Below are positions 17,745 through 26,488 of a stretch of 64,000 nt of DNA, in pieces. The stretch comes from Mediterraneibacter massiliensis (GTDB lineage Bacteria > Bacillota > Clostridia > Lachnospirales > Lachnospiraceae), in contig NZ_LN912999.1 in the NCBI RefSeq assembly GCF_001487105.1, positions 124,001-188,000 on the forward strand, read 5' to 3'. The notes beneath the pieces were generated by a model. That model worked only from the letters and a program-made list of their open reading frames with translations. It was not told where the DNA came from and did not search any database. The position numbers were made by a program, and so were the translations under genes. Positions within the stretch are counted from its first letter, which is position 1. The number at the start of each line of letters is the position of its first letter.

Positions 17745-19211
17745 ATGGAAAAGAAAGTTTTAGCGTTTGATTTTGGAGCTTCCGGCGGAAGAGCAATGTG
17801 CGGAACTTTTGACGGAGAAAAGATCGAGATCGAGGAACTGCACCGCTTTTCAAACGATCCGGTGATCGTAAATGGAACCATGTACTGGGATGTACTTCGG
17901 CTTTTCTTTGAGATCAAGCAGGGATTGATCAAGGCAAAAAAATGCGGAAAGATCGAGAGTATCGGAATCGACACCTGGGGTGTGGATTTCGGTTTGCTCG
18001 ATGAAGAAGGAAGGCTGTTGGAAAATCCAGTACATTACCGGGATAATAGAACCAACGGTATGTTGGCGGAAAGTTTTGCCAAGATAGATAAGGATACCTT
18101 TTATCAGATCACAGGCAATCAGTTTATGGAGATCAATACGGCGTTCCAGCTGCTTTCTCTTGCAAAGAACAGACAAGAATTGTTAAAAAGAGCAGATAAA
18201 ATGCTCCTGATGCCGGATTTGTTTAACTATTTCCTGACAGGAGAGAAAAAAGCAGAGTATTCCATCGCGTCCACTACGCAATTATTGGATGCAAAAGCAA
18301 GAAACTGGTCAGAAGAAGTGATCAAAGCCCTGGAACTTCCGGCTCATATTTTCCCACAGATCGTTCCTACAGGTACGAAGATAGGGGAATTGACAGAAGA
18401 AATCTGTGAAGAACTTTCTCTGGACAAAATGGATGTGGTCGCTGTTGCGGGACATGATACGCAATGTGCTCTTGTTGCCGTGCCGGCGCAGGAAGAAGAC
18501 TTTATTTTCTTAAGCTGCGGAACATGGTCTCTTTTGGGAACAGAACTGGCCGAGCCGATCATCAATGAGAAGTCAGCCCATTACAATGTGACAAACGAGG
18601 GTGGGTGTGAAGAAAAGATTTCTTTCTTAAAAAATATCATCGGACTTTGGTGTGTGCAGGAGAGCCGCAGACAGTGGATAAGAGAAGGTCAAGAATTCGG
18701 CTTTGGAGAATTGGAGAAAATGGCGCAGGCAGCTCCTTCCTTACAGTGTTTTATCGACCCTGACGCACCGGAATTTACACCGGCAGGCAATGTGCCGAAA
18801 CGGATTCAGAAGTTCTGTGAGAGAACAGGGCAGTATGTGCCGAAAACAAAGGGTGAGATTGTACGCTGTATCAATGAGAGCCTGGCAATGAAATACCGCC
18901 ATGCTATGGAAGAAATCAAAAAATGTACGGGCAAGGATTACCGAACCGTATATATGGTAGGCGGAGGTACCCAGAGCGCCCTGCTGTGTCAGTGTACGGC
19001 AAATGCGTGTGGCTGTGCAGTCAGTGCAGGTCCTGTGGAAGCGACAGTCCTTGGAAATGTGGCTCTGCAATTTATGGCTTCCGGTGAAATCGCTTCTTTG
19101 CAGGAGGCAAGAAAGATCATCCGTCAGTCCCAGGATATTAAGAGATATGAACCACAGCAAAGTAAAGACTGGGATGAAGCCTATGAGAGATTTAAAAAGA
19201 TACTGGTATAA
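17745..19211 (+). CDS. Rhamnulokinase-like FGGY kinase, probably the L-fuculokinase here
   Basis: A 488-residue FGGY-family carbohydrate kinase. The N-terminal phosphate loop is FDFGASGGRAM, the substrate region DTWGVDFGLLD, and the C-terminal half has AVAGHDTQCALVAV, SCGTWSLLGTEL and the ATP-site MVGGGTQSALLCQ. Sequence hallmarks (ASGGR, TWGVDFGLLD) belong to the rhamnulokinase branch rather than classical FucK. Yet it sits directly behind fucI, with no rhaA or rhaD near, so phosphorylation of L-fuculose is the likely task. L-Fuculose and L-rhamnulose are similar ketoses, which makes this switch plausible. A terminator follows. Confidence 0.85.
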   Translation: MEKKVLAFDFGASGGRAMCGTFDGEKIEIEELHRFSNDPVIVNGTMYWDVLRLFFEIKQGLIKAKKCGKIESIGIDTWGVDFGLLDEEGRLLENPVHYRDNRTNGMLAESFAKIDKDTFYQITGNQFMEINTAFQLLSLAKNRQELLKRADKMLLMPDLFNYFLTGEKKAEYSIASTTQLLDAKARNWSEEVIKALELPAHIFPQIVPTGTKIGELTEEICEELSLDKMDVVAVAGHDTQCALVAVPAQEEDFIFLSCGTWSLLGTELAEPIINEKSAHYNVTNEGGCEEKISFLKNIIGLWCVQESRRQWIREGQEFGFGELEKMAQAAPSLQCFIDPDAPEFTPAGNVPKRIQKFCERTGQYVPKTKGEIVRCINESLAMKYRHAMEEIKKCTGKDYRTVYMVGGGTQSALLCQCTANACGCAVSAGPVEATVLGNVALQFMASGEIASLQEARKIIRQSQDIKRYEPQQSKDWDEAYERFKKILV

Positions 19212-19228
19212 ATAAGAAGAACATAGAG

Positions 19229-19277
19229 AACTTCTGTGCAGAGAAAGAATTTCAGCCTGCGCAGAAGTTTTCTTTTC
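19229..19277 (+). terminator. Terminator of the fucI-kinase unit
   Basis: The stem AACTTCTGTGCAG / CTGCGCAGAAGTT, with an inner loop of about 20 bases, runs into TTCTTTTC. It lies upstream of the true start of the response-regulator gene. Confidence 0.85.
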
Positions 19278-19400
19278 ATTTGCGCAAGTATATGGCATAA
19301 TAAGAAAAGAAGCAGATATGCAGGAACAAAAGCGGACTTTTGCTGTGCGGACGCAAGGACAGTTCCGGCTGAAAAACAGACAAAGAAAAGAGGGAAAAAA

Positions 19401-20990
19401 TTGTATAGAGTTTTACTGGCAGATGATGAAGTGCTGATCCGTGAGGCAATCAGTGAAAATATGGACTGGGAAGGCGCGGGTTTTTCCTTGTGTGCAGTCT
19501 GTGAAAATGGACGTGAGGCAATAGAGGCGATCCAGGAAAAGCAGCCGGATCTTGTACTGACAGATATCTGTATGCCGTATGCGGACGGGCTGGATGTGGC
19601 GAAATACGTACAGGAGAATTGTCCGCAGTGTAAGGTCGCGATCATCAGCGGGTATGATAATTTTGAGTATGCGAAAAAGGCGATTCAATATCAGGTAGGA
19701 GCTTATATACTAAAGCCCGTGACAGCGAGAGAGCTGACAGACGTGCTCCTAAAACTACATGCGGAACTTGAGAAAGAACATGAAGAGAGAGAAAAACAGA
19801 AAAAGATCAGGGAAGCATTTGAGCAGAATAAAGAATATTTTAAAGAGCGGTTTTTAAGTCAGTTGATCCGGGAGAAAAGTGTACATCAGGACATTGAGGG
19901 CAGAATGCGGTTTTACGGTATCTATCTGGAGGGGGAATGTTTTTCTGTCGTACAGATCCGGTATATCCATCAGGAAGATCCGTCGGATATTTTATTGTTT
20001 GCTCTTTATAATGTGGTAGAAGAATTGGTCAGGGAAGAAACCTGCTGTGAGGTATTCCAGGATATTGGCAATATTACGACCTTGATATTCTGCGGGGAAA
20101 GTGCGTATCAGGTAGAGGAAGAAATCCAGAGGATTGCGGATGTTATCCGATCGCATGTGGAAAAATTTTTTCATGAATCTGTGATGATGATTGCAGGCGT
20201 ATGTGTCTGGGACAGAGCAGATCTGAGGCAGTCTTACGAGAATGCTAAACGTGCGGCGGAATATGAGTTTTTATTCGAGGGCAATGAACTGGTATTTGGA
20301 AAGGAATTTGTCAATCGGGATACACAGGCAGTCATTGATACGAGCGTTTTCGCAAGGCAGATGGTCAGCCAGATGAAGCGAAATGACAGAGCAGGCGTAC
20401 ACAAGGAAGTAGAACGTTTTTTTCATGAGATGCGCAGATTGTATATCCAAAAAGCACGCACAGGCATGTATGTGCAGAATCTGATGACACGTTTAAGCCT
20501 GTTTGCAGATGAGACAGGGATAGATGAGAAAACAGTGCTGCAGTGGGAAAAACCACTTTTTGAAGAAATTGTAAACCAAGGGCGGGCAGAACAGATGGAA
20601 GAATTGCTCTTGCGGTTTTGCCTGTCTATTATGGAAGCCGCTTCCAAAGAACGGGAGGACTTGGGAAAATGCATGGCAGAAAAGGCGTTGGAGTATATAG
20701 ATCAAAATTATCAGGACTCTTCACTTTCTTTAAATTCTGTCAGCAAAGCATTGGCGATCAGTACAAGTTATTTCAGCGCTTTGTTTAAAACCCAGACAGG
20801 GGAGACATTCATAGAGGCATTGACAAAGATAAGAATGGAAAAAGCAAAAGAACTGTTGTGCACGACCCAGTTGAAATCTTATGAGATCGCAGAAAAAGTA
20901 GGGTACAGTGACGCCCATTATTTTGGCAGTATTTTTAAAAAAAATGAAGGTATGACACCGAAAGAATATGCAAAAAGGAATAAGAGATGA
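19401..20990 (+). CDS. YesN-type response regulator with AraC output domain
   Basis: A 529-residue cytoplasmic regulator. The receiver domain has acidic D8/D9 (LLADDE), phospho-acceptor D55 (LTDICMPY) and K105 (YILKPVT). A long middle region of unknown fold is followed by a C-terminal AraC-type HTH pair (VSKALAISTSYFSALFKTQTGETF and YEIAEKVGYSDAHYFGSIFKKNEGMTPKEY). The start is a TTG at 19401 behind AAAGAGGG. The frame is open upstream to 19236, but that stretch contains the terminator of the previous unit. The gene overlaps the kinase gene by four bases (ATGA). It likely activates the ABC operon at 23935. Confidence 0.9.
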   Translation: MYRVLLADDEVLIREAISENMDWEGAGFSLCAVCENGREAIEAIQEKQPDLVLTDICMPYADGLDVAKYVQENCPQCKVAIISGYDNFEYAKKAIQYQVGAYILKPVTARELTDVLLKLHAELEKEHEEREKQKKIREAFEQNKEYFKERFLSQLIREKSVHQDIEGRMRFYGIYLEGECFSVVQIRYIHQEDPSDILLFALYNVVEELVREETCCEVFQDIGNITTLIFCGESAYQVEEEIQRIADVIRSHVEKFFHESVMMIAGVCVWDRADLRQSYENAKRAAEYEFLFEGNELVFGKEFVNRDTQAVIDTSVFARQMVSQMKRNDRAGVHKEVERFFHEMRRLYIQKARTGMYVQNLMTRLSLFADETGIDEKTVLQWEKPLFEEIVNQGRAEQMEELLLRFCLSIMEAASKEREDLGKCMAEKALEYIDQNYQDSSLSLNSVSKALAISTSYFSALFKTQTGETFIEALTKIRMEKAKELLCTTQLKSYEIAEKVGYSDAHYFGSIFKKNEGMTPKEYAKRNKR

Positions 20991-22804
20991 AAAATAAGAT
21001 CCGTCAGATAAAAGAAAAATTTCAGAGTCTGAAAATCTATACAGCGATCATGGGAACCTTTACGGTGCTGATCTTGTTTTCTTCTATCATGTTCTTTATA
21101 TTGGTGATCGTTTTTACAGAGCGCAGTGTTGTAAATAATTCAGAGGAATATACACAGCAGCTGATAGAGAAAGTCAATGACGATCTGGATTCCTATATCA
21201 ATTACATGAAGGATATTTCTTCTATGATATATAACAGCAGAGATATCCAGAGATATTTGTTCCAGGAAGATCTTCCGGAAGAAGTGCAGGAGGAGAACTA
21301 TGGACGTATTCTCGATCAGTTTCGGACTATCATGAATACCAGGAAGGATGTCCGCAATGTAGCGGTGATCGCGGATAATGGAAAAAGTGTGATCAACAGG
21401 GGCGCCTCTACTTTGAATCCGTATATTTCGGTATCGGAGCAGGAGTGGTATAAAGCGGTTAAAAAAGAAAGTGAGGAGATACATATTACCTCCTCTCATG
21501 TACAGAACATGATCTATAATCAGTACGATTGGGTGATCACACTTAGCAGAGGGATCGAAAATCAGGAGACAAAAGAGGTGGAAGGCGTCTTTTTGATCGA
21601 TATGAATTATGCCACCATAGACAGCCTGTGCAGCTCGGTAAGTCAGGGAAAGAAAGGGTATATATATGTCCTGGACAAAAACGGGGAAATCATTTATCAT
21701 CCCCAGCAGCAGTTGATCTACAGTGGTCTTAAAACAGAGTTGATCGAAGAAGTATTGGAAAAGAAAGGTGTTAATGGCAGTTTTGTATCAGATACAGGAA
21801 ACGGGCGAAAGTTGTATACGGTTTCTACTTCGGAAGATACAGGTTGGACAGTGGTAGGAGTCGCGGATATGTCGGAACTGATGAAGGAAGGAAAAGAACT
21901 GACCCGTCTGTATATCCTGCTTGCTCTATTTTTCCTTGCGGTCGGCGTCTTTTTTGCACGGCTTTTGTCGCGTACGATCACCAGACCTATCGTGTCTTTG
22001 GAAGCAGCCATGAAGGAAGTGGAGAAAGGACATTTTGAAAGTGCGCTGATGGCAGAGAATGGCGGACAGGCAGAGATACGTGGATTGGGAGAGTCTTTTC
22101 ATATCATGGTACAGGAAATACAAAGCCTGATGGAAGAAAATGTAAAAGAGCAGAAGAAAAAGAGAAAGGCAGAGATGCAGGCGCTGCAGGCGCAGATCAA
22201 TCCGCATTTTCTTTATAATACATTAGATTCGATCATCTGGATGGCAGAGAGTGGAAAACATAACAAAGAAGTGGTGCGCATGACCTCTGCGCTTTCCCGT
22301 TTATTTCGGCAGAGTATAGGAAATGCCGAGGAACTCGTTTTGATCAGACAGGAATTAGGCTATATCGAGACCTATCTTACGATCCAGGAAATGCGGTATC
22401 GGGATAAACTGGCTTTTGATATCAAACTGGAAGAAGAAATCGAAAATGAAAAGATCGTGAAGCTGACTTTACAGCCTTTGGTGGAAAATGCAATCTATCA
22501 TGGGATCAAGTATATAGAAGGGCCGGGGAAAATAGAGATAAGAGGATATTATGAGCAGGAAGACGTGGTGATCGAGATTAGGGATAACGGCGCCGGGATG
22601 ACAAAAGAGGAACTGGAACACATCTTTGATAAGAAGACTTATACACCGGGCAGCGGCGGAGTCGGCGTGCGCAACGTGCAGAATCGTCTGCAGCTGTATT
22701 ACGGAGCGGAGTATGGTCTGCATTATGTGAGCGAAAAGGGAAGTGGGACAACAGTCTATGTCCGTATTCCGACGGGGGAGGGACGAGTGAATGAGGATAT
22801 GTAA
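20987..22804 (+). CDS. Cache-domain sensor histidine kinase (YesM/LytS-like)
   Basis: A 605-residue membrane kinase. One helix near residues 20-42, an extracytoplasmic cache-like domain (about 45-295), a second helix (about 300-320), HAMP (SRTITRPIVSLEAAMKEVEKG), then the His_kinase box QAQINPHFLYNTLDSIIWMAE, whose His is the phospho-acceptor, and a HATPase domain (NAIYHGIKY, IEIRDNGAGM, GSGGVGVRNVQNRL). It is the partner of the regulator upstream, by overlap. The binding-protein gene downstream overlaps it by 14 bases, so the three are translated as one set. The sugar is probably sensed through that third protein. Confidence 0.92.
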   Translation: MKNKIRQIKEKFQSLKIYTAIMGTFTVLILFSSIMFFILVIVFTERSVVNNSEEYTQQLIEKVNDDLDSYINYMKDISSMIYNSRDIQRYLFQEDLPEEVQEENYGRILDQFRTIMNTRKDVRNVAVIADNGKSVINRGASTLNPYISVSEQEWYKAVKKESEEIHITSSHVQNMIYNQYDWVITLSRGIENQETKEVEGVFLIDMNYATIDSLCSSVSQGKKGYIYVLDKNGEIIYHPQQQLIYSGLKTELIEEVLEKKGVNGSFVSDTGNGRKLYTVSTSEDTGWTVVGVADMSELMKEGKELTRLYILLALFFLAVGVFFARLLSRTITRPIVSLEAAMKEVEKGHFESALMAENGGQAEIRGLGESFHIMVQEIQSLMEENVKEQKKKRKAEMQALQAQINPHFLYNTLDSIIWMAESGKHNKEVVRMTSALSRLFRQSIGNAEELVLIRQELGYIETYLTIQEMRYRDKLAFDIKLEEEIENEKIVKLTLQPLVENAIYHGIKYIEGPGKIEIRGYYEQEDVVIEIRDNGAGMTKEELEHIFDKKTYTPGSGGVGVRNVQNRLQLYYGAEYGLHYVSEKGSGTTVYVRIPTGEGRVNEDM

Positions 22805-23777
22805 ACGCAGGCAGACAAAGAAGATCCTGGAACTTTTGCTTCTCCTTCTGTTTATCGGAGGCGGACTGTATATAAGTTCCCGTCCGGAAAGACCGCTGAA
22901 GGTGATCTTTGTATCCAAGACACAGGATGATATTGATTTTTGGAATTCTCTTGTGGAAGGGGCACAAATGGCAGCTGACGAGCAGGAAGCCGACTATGAA
23001 TGGGTGGCGCCTGTGCAGGAAAAAGATGTGGAGAGACAGAAAGTGCTGATCGAAGAAGCAATCGAGAAAGAACCGGATGTGATCGCATTGGCACCTGCGG
23101 ATACGGCTGCCATACTGCCGGCGGCAAAAAAGATCAAAGAGGCAGGGATCAAGCTGGTTCTGATCGATTCTGGTCTCGCAGAAGATGTAGCAGACTGCAT
23201 GGTGTCTACAGATAATTATGAGGCGGGACGTAAACTGGGAGAATTTGTCGCGTCTATCAGCAGTACAGATGAAAAAATCGGTATCGTGAGTCATGTGGAA
23301 GGAAGTTCTACGGCAAAAGACAGAGAAAGAGGTATTCAGGCAGTACTGAAAGAAAATGAAAGAAAGGTTGTGCAGACAGTTTACGGACAATCTAATTATA
23401 GTATTGCTTATGATGAAACAAAGAAAATGCTGGAAGCCCACCCGGATATTACTGTGATCGCAGGAACAAATGAGTATGCCACGGTGGGGGCGGCAAGGCT
23501 GGTAAAAGATATGGGGCTGAAGGGGAAGATCAAGATCGTAGGATTTGATAATTCTAAAGAAGAGATTCAGATGCTGGAATCCGGGGCCATAGAAGGGCTT
23601 GTAATACAGCGTGCATTCGATATGGGGTATCTGGGCGTAAAGATGGGAATGGAGGCGGCATACGGGAAACTAGAAGAAAGAAAGATAGATTCCGGATGCA
23701 AATTAGTCACGAGGGAAAACATCTATACAAAGGAAAACCAAAAACTGCTGTTCCCGGTCAATACAGGGAAAGAATAA
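22791..23777 (+). CDS. Membrane-anchored sugar-binding protein, sensor accessory
   Basis: A 328-residue protein with a basic start and one hydrophobic helix (ILELLLLLLFIGGGLYI, about residues 12-28) but no lipobox cysteine, so it is anchored by an uncleaved helix. A Peripla_BP_4 fold follows (VIFVSKTQDDIDFWNSLVEGA, IDSGLAEDVADCMVSTDNYEAG, VIAGTNEYATVGAARLVKDMG). It belongs to the kinase operon (14-base overlap), not the transporter. The layout matches three-component sugar sensors such as clostridial XylFII-LytS, where the binder presents the ligand to the kinase. Its own ligand is inferred to be fucose from context. Confidence 0.85.
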   Translation: MRICKRRQTKKILELLLLLLFIGGGLYISSRPERPLKVIFVSKTQDDIDFWNSLVEGAQMAADEQEADYEWVAPVQEKDVERQKVLIEEAIEKEPDVIALAPADTAAILPAAKKIKEAGIKLVLIDSGLAEDVADCMVSTDNYEAGRKLGEFVASISSTDEKIGIVSHVEGSSTAKDRERGIQAVLKENERKVVQTVYGQSNYSIAYDETKKMLEAHPDITVIAGTNEYATVGAARLVKDMGLKGKIKIVGFDNSKEEIQMLESGAIEGLVIQRAFDMGYLGVKMGMEAAYGKLEERKIDSGCKLVTRENIYTKENQKLLFPVNTGKE

Positions 23778-23800
23778 AAGCAAAGTGAATATTGTACTAT

Positions 23801-23848
23801 AAAAAGGTAAATATCTTTTCATTTAAAGAAGATATTTACCTTTTTTTA
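23801..23848 (+). terminator. Terminator of the sensor operon
   Basis: A 15-bp perfect stem (AAAGGTAAATATCTT / AAGATATTTACCTTT) is followed by a run of Ts. It ends the regulator-kinase-binder unit just before the transporter promoter. Confidence 0.92.
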
Positions 23849-23860
23849 TAAAATATTCTA

Positions 23861-23889
23861 TTCAAGACAGATATAAAGAAAACTATAAT
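23861..23889 (+). promoter_or_regulatory. Promoter of the ABC transporter operon
   Basis: A perfect TATAAT (23884-23889) has a poor -35 box (TTCAAG) 17 bases upstream. The weak -35 suggests dependence on an activator, most simply the YesN-type regulator encoded just upstream. No clear operator repeat was found. Confidence 0.5.
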
Positions 23890-23934
23890 AAGTATAACAA
23901 AAGAAAGCAACAGGGAAGATTGGAAGGTGAGAAA

Positions 23935-25428
23935 GTGGGAGAAGTTATTTTGACAATGAAAGATATTGATAAATCTTTCGTTGGAGTACATGCACTGAAA
24001 AATGCACAGTTGGAACTGAAGAGAGGGGAAGTACATGCCCTTATGGGGGAAAACGGTGCGGGAAAATCTACACTGATGAAAATACTGACAGGTATTTACA
24101 GCAAAGACAGTGGGACGATCGTGTATGACGGAAAAGAAGTAGAGTACAAAAATCCAAAAGAAGCACAAAATGCAGGCGTGGTGATCGTGCATCAGGAATT
24201 GAATATGATGAACCACCTGACCGTAGCCCAGAATATATTTATTGGCCGGGAGACCATGAATGGTAAACTGATCAATGACGGAAAGATGGTGGAGGAAGCA
24301 AAGCGTCTTTTCGATATGCTTAATATCGACATTGATCCAAGAGAGACTATGGGACATCTGACAGTTGGAAAACAGCAGATGTGTGAGATCGCAAAGGCAA
24401 TCTCTACAGATGCCAAGATTATCGTTTTTGATGAGCCTACGGCCGCACTGACAGAGACAGAGATCAATGAGTTGTTTAAGATCATCGATGACCTTAGGAA
24501 GAAAGACCTTGGCATCATCTACATATCCCATCGTATGGATGAGATCAAGCGGATCACGGACAGAGTTACGGTTATGCGTGACGGAGAGTATGTCGGCACT
24601 TTGATCTCAAAGGATTGTACAAAAGACGATATCATCAATATGATGGTAGGGCGTGTGGTTTACGAAGATCCTAAAGAAGTCAGCAATGTTCCGGAAGATG
24701 CGGAAGTTGTATTGAAAGTAGAACACCTGCATGCCGGCAAGATGGTCAAAGACGTAAGTTTTGAATTACATAAAGGAGAGATCCTTGGCTTTTCCGGACT
24801 TATGGGAGCAGGAAGAACAGAGACGGCAAGAGCGATCTTTGGCGCAGACAAGATCGACAGCGGTGATATTTATGTACATGGAAAGAAAGTGACCATCAAA
24901 AATCCACAAGATGCAGTAAACTGCGGAATCGGTTATCTTTCTGAAGACAGAAAACGCTATGGTGTGATCGTAGATAAAACATTGACAGAGAATACAACAA
25001 TGGCGTCTTTGGAAAATTTCATGTCTGGTTTCTTTATTGACAAAAAGAAAGAGGAAGCAGAGGCACAGAAGTATGTAGATGCATTAAAGACAAAGACTCC
25101 TTCTGTCCGCCAGTTTGTAAAGAATCTCTCCGGTGGAAACCAGCAGAAAGTTGTCATTGCGAAATGGCTGACGAGAAACAGTGATATCCTTATTTTCGAT
25201 GAACCTACCCGAGGAATTGATGTAGGCGCCAAGAGTGAGATCTATTCATTAATGAATGAACTGGTAAAACAAGGGAAATCCATTATCATGATCTCTTCAG
25301 AGCTGACAGAGATCCTTCGTATGAGCGACAGGATCATAGTTATGTGTGAAGGCCGCAAGACAGGAGAGCTGGATATTTCAGAAGCAACCCAGGAAAATAT
25401 TATGCATGCGGCAACAATGAGAGAATAG
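23935..25428 (+). CDS. Sugar ABC transporter ATPase (RbsA/MglA-like), probably for L-fucose
   Basis: A 497-residue cytoplasmic double ATPase of a CUT2 importer. Half 1: Walker A GENGAGKS, signature LTVGKQQ, Walker B IIVFDEPTAAL. Half 2: GLMGAGRTETA, LSGGNQQK, Walker B ILIFDEPTRGIDVG. In contrast to the fused protein at 10469, the half-2 Walker B keeps Asp-Glu. The start is GTG at 23935 behind GGAAGGTGAG. The frame is open five codons further up to a TTG with no ribosome site. First gene of the operon with permease, binder and fucU, which points to L-fucose. Confidence 0.92.
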   Translation: MGEVILTMKDIDKSFVGVHALKNAQLELKRGEVHALMGENGAGKSTLMKILTGIYSKDSGTIVYDGKEVEYKNPKEAQNAGVVIVHQELNMMNHLTVAQNIFIGRETMNGKLINDGKMVEEAKRLFDMLNIDIDPRETMGHLTVGKQQMCEIAKAISTDAKIIVFDEPTAALTETEINELFKIIDDLRKKDLGIIYISHRMDEIKRITDRVTVMRDGEYVGTLISKDCTKDDIINMMVGRVVYEDPKEVSNVPEDAEVVLKVEHLHAGKMVKDVSFELHKGEILGFSGLMGAGRTETARAIFGADKIDSGDIYVHGKKVTIKNPQDAVNCGIGYLSEDRKRYGVIVDKTLTENTTMASLENFMSGFFIDKKKEEAEAQKYVDALKTKTPSVRQFVKNLSGGNQQKVVIAKWLTRNSDILIFDEPTRGIDVGAKSEIYSLMNELVKQGKSIIMISSELTEILRMSDRIIVMCEGRKTGELDISEATQENIMHAATMRE

Positions 25429-25443
25429 GGAGGAGTTAAGAAA

Positions 25444-26412
25444 ATGAAAAAAACATTAAAAACACAGAAGATGGTCGCAGTACTTGCTCTGATATTACTG
25501 TATATCTTCTTTAGTATCTTTGGAGATAACTTTTTTCAGTATAGTACATTGGTAAGTATTTTTGATTCATCATATTATATTGGTTTCATGGCGATCGGTG
25601 TTACTTTCGTTATTATCACAGGCGGGATCGATCTTTCCATAGGTACAGTTTGTATCTGCTGTTCTTTGATCGGCGGTACATTGTTTGAAAAGGGTGTTCC
25701 GATGGCAGCTGTATTGATCATTATCCTGGCAATCGGTACTTTGATCGGTGTAGTTAACGGACTGATGGTTTCCGTGATGGGACTGCCGGCGTTTATCGCT
25801 ACACTGGGTACGATGATGATCACAAGAGGTTTTGGTTCTATCGTGACAGGAACGGCTACTGTTACTTTCCCACAGGGAGATGTGGCAGGCGCGTGGTTCC
25901 ACAATATCTTCAAATTTAAGACAGAGAGCCTTCCGGCAGGGATCCCTACAGGGTTTATCCTTTTGATCGTGATGGCGATCATCATGGCAGTGATCTTAAA
26001 TAAGACAAGACCCGGACGTTATATCCTGGCTCTTGGAAGCAACAAAGAAGCAACCAGACTTTCTGGTGTAAATGTAGTGAAATGGGAAACACTGGCTTAT
26101 ACATTCAGCGGTTTCTTCGCAGCTCTTGCAGGTATCTCTTACGCGGCAGTATATTCTACTTTGATGCCGGGCACAGGAAATGGTTTTGAGCTGGATGCGA
26201 TCGCGGGTGTAGTTATCGGAGGAACTTCTCTTTCAGGAGGAAATGGTTCTATCTCCGGTACTTTGATCGGTGTATTTATCATGGCAGTTTTAAAGACAGG
26301 ACTTCCGTTCGTAGGACTGCAGCCACACTATCAGTTATTTATCACAGGTTTCGTTCTGATCTTTGCAGTATTTGCAGACGTATTGAACAGAAAGAAAGCG
26401 GCATCTGTATAA
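25444..26412 (+). CDS. Sugar ABC transporter permease (RbsC-like), probably for L-fucose
   Basis: A 322-residue membrane protein, BPD_transp_2 family. The typical GGIDLSIGTVCICCSLIGG motif, GLPAFIATLGTMMITRG, and the late GGTSLSGGNGSISGTLIGVFIM are all present. It lies 15 bases behind the ATPase gene with an AGGGAGGAG site. As the only permease of the operon it should form a homodimer, unlike the pair at 10469/12924. Confidence 0.93.
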   Translation: MKKTLKTQKMVAVLALILLYIFFSIFGDNFFQYSTLVSIFDSSYYIGFMAIGVTFVIITGGIDLSIGTVCICCSLIGGTLFEKGVPMAAVLIIILAIGTLIGVVNGLMVSVMGLPAFIATLGTMMITRGFGSIVTGTATVTFPQGDVAGAWFHNIFKFKTESLPAGIPTGFILLIVMAIIMAVILNKTRPGRYILALGSNKEATRLSGVNVVKWETLAYTFSGFFAALAGISYAAVYSTLMPGTGNGFELDAIAGVVIGGTSLSGGNGSISGTLIGVFIMAVLKTGLPFVGLQPHYQLFITGFVLIFAVFADVLNRKKAASV

Positions 26413-26488
26413 GAGGCATCAATATCTGTACAGCAGATATTCAGATAGCAACAAGAAAATGAAAAAAAAGAAAAGGGAGGATTTTCTA

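Noticed and set aside
22578..23441. A 287-codon minus-strand open frame opposite the kinase and binder genes
   Set aside because: Low-complexity His/Cys/Phe-rich translation and no start signal; the plus-strand genes explain the DNA fully.
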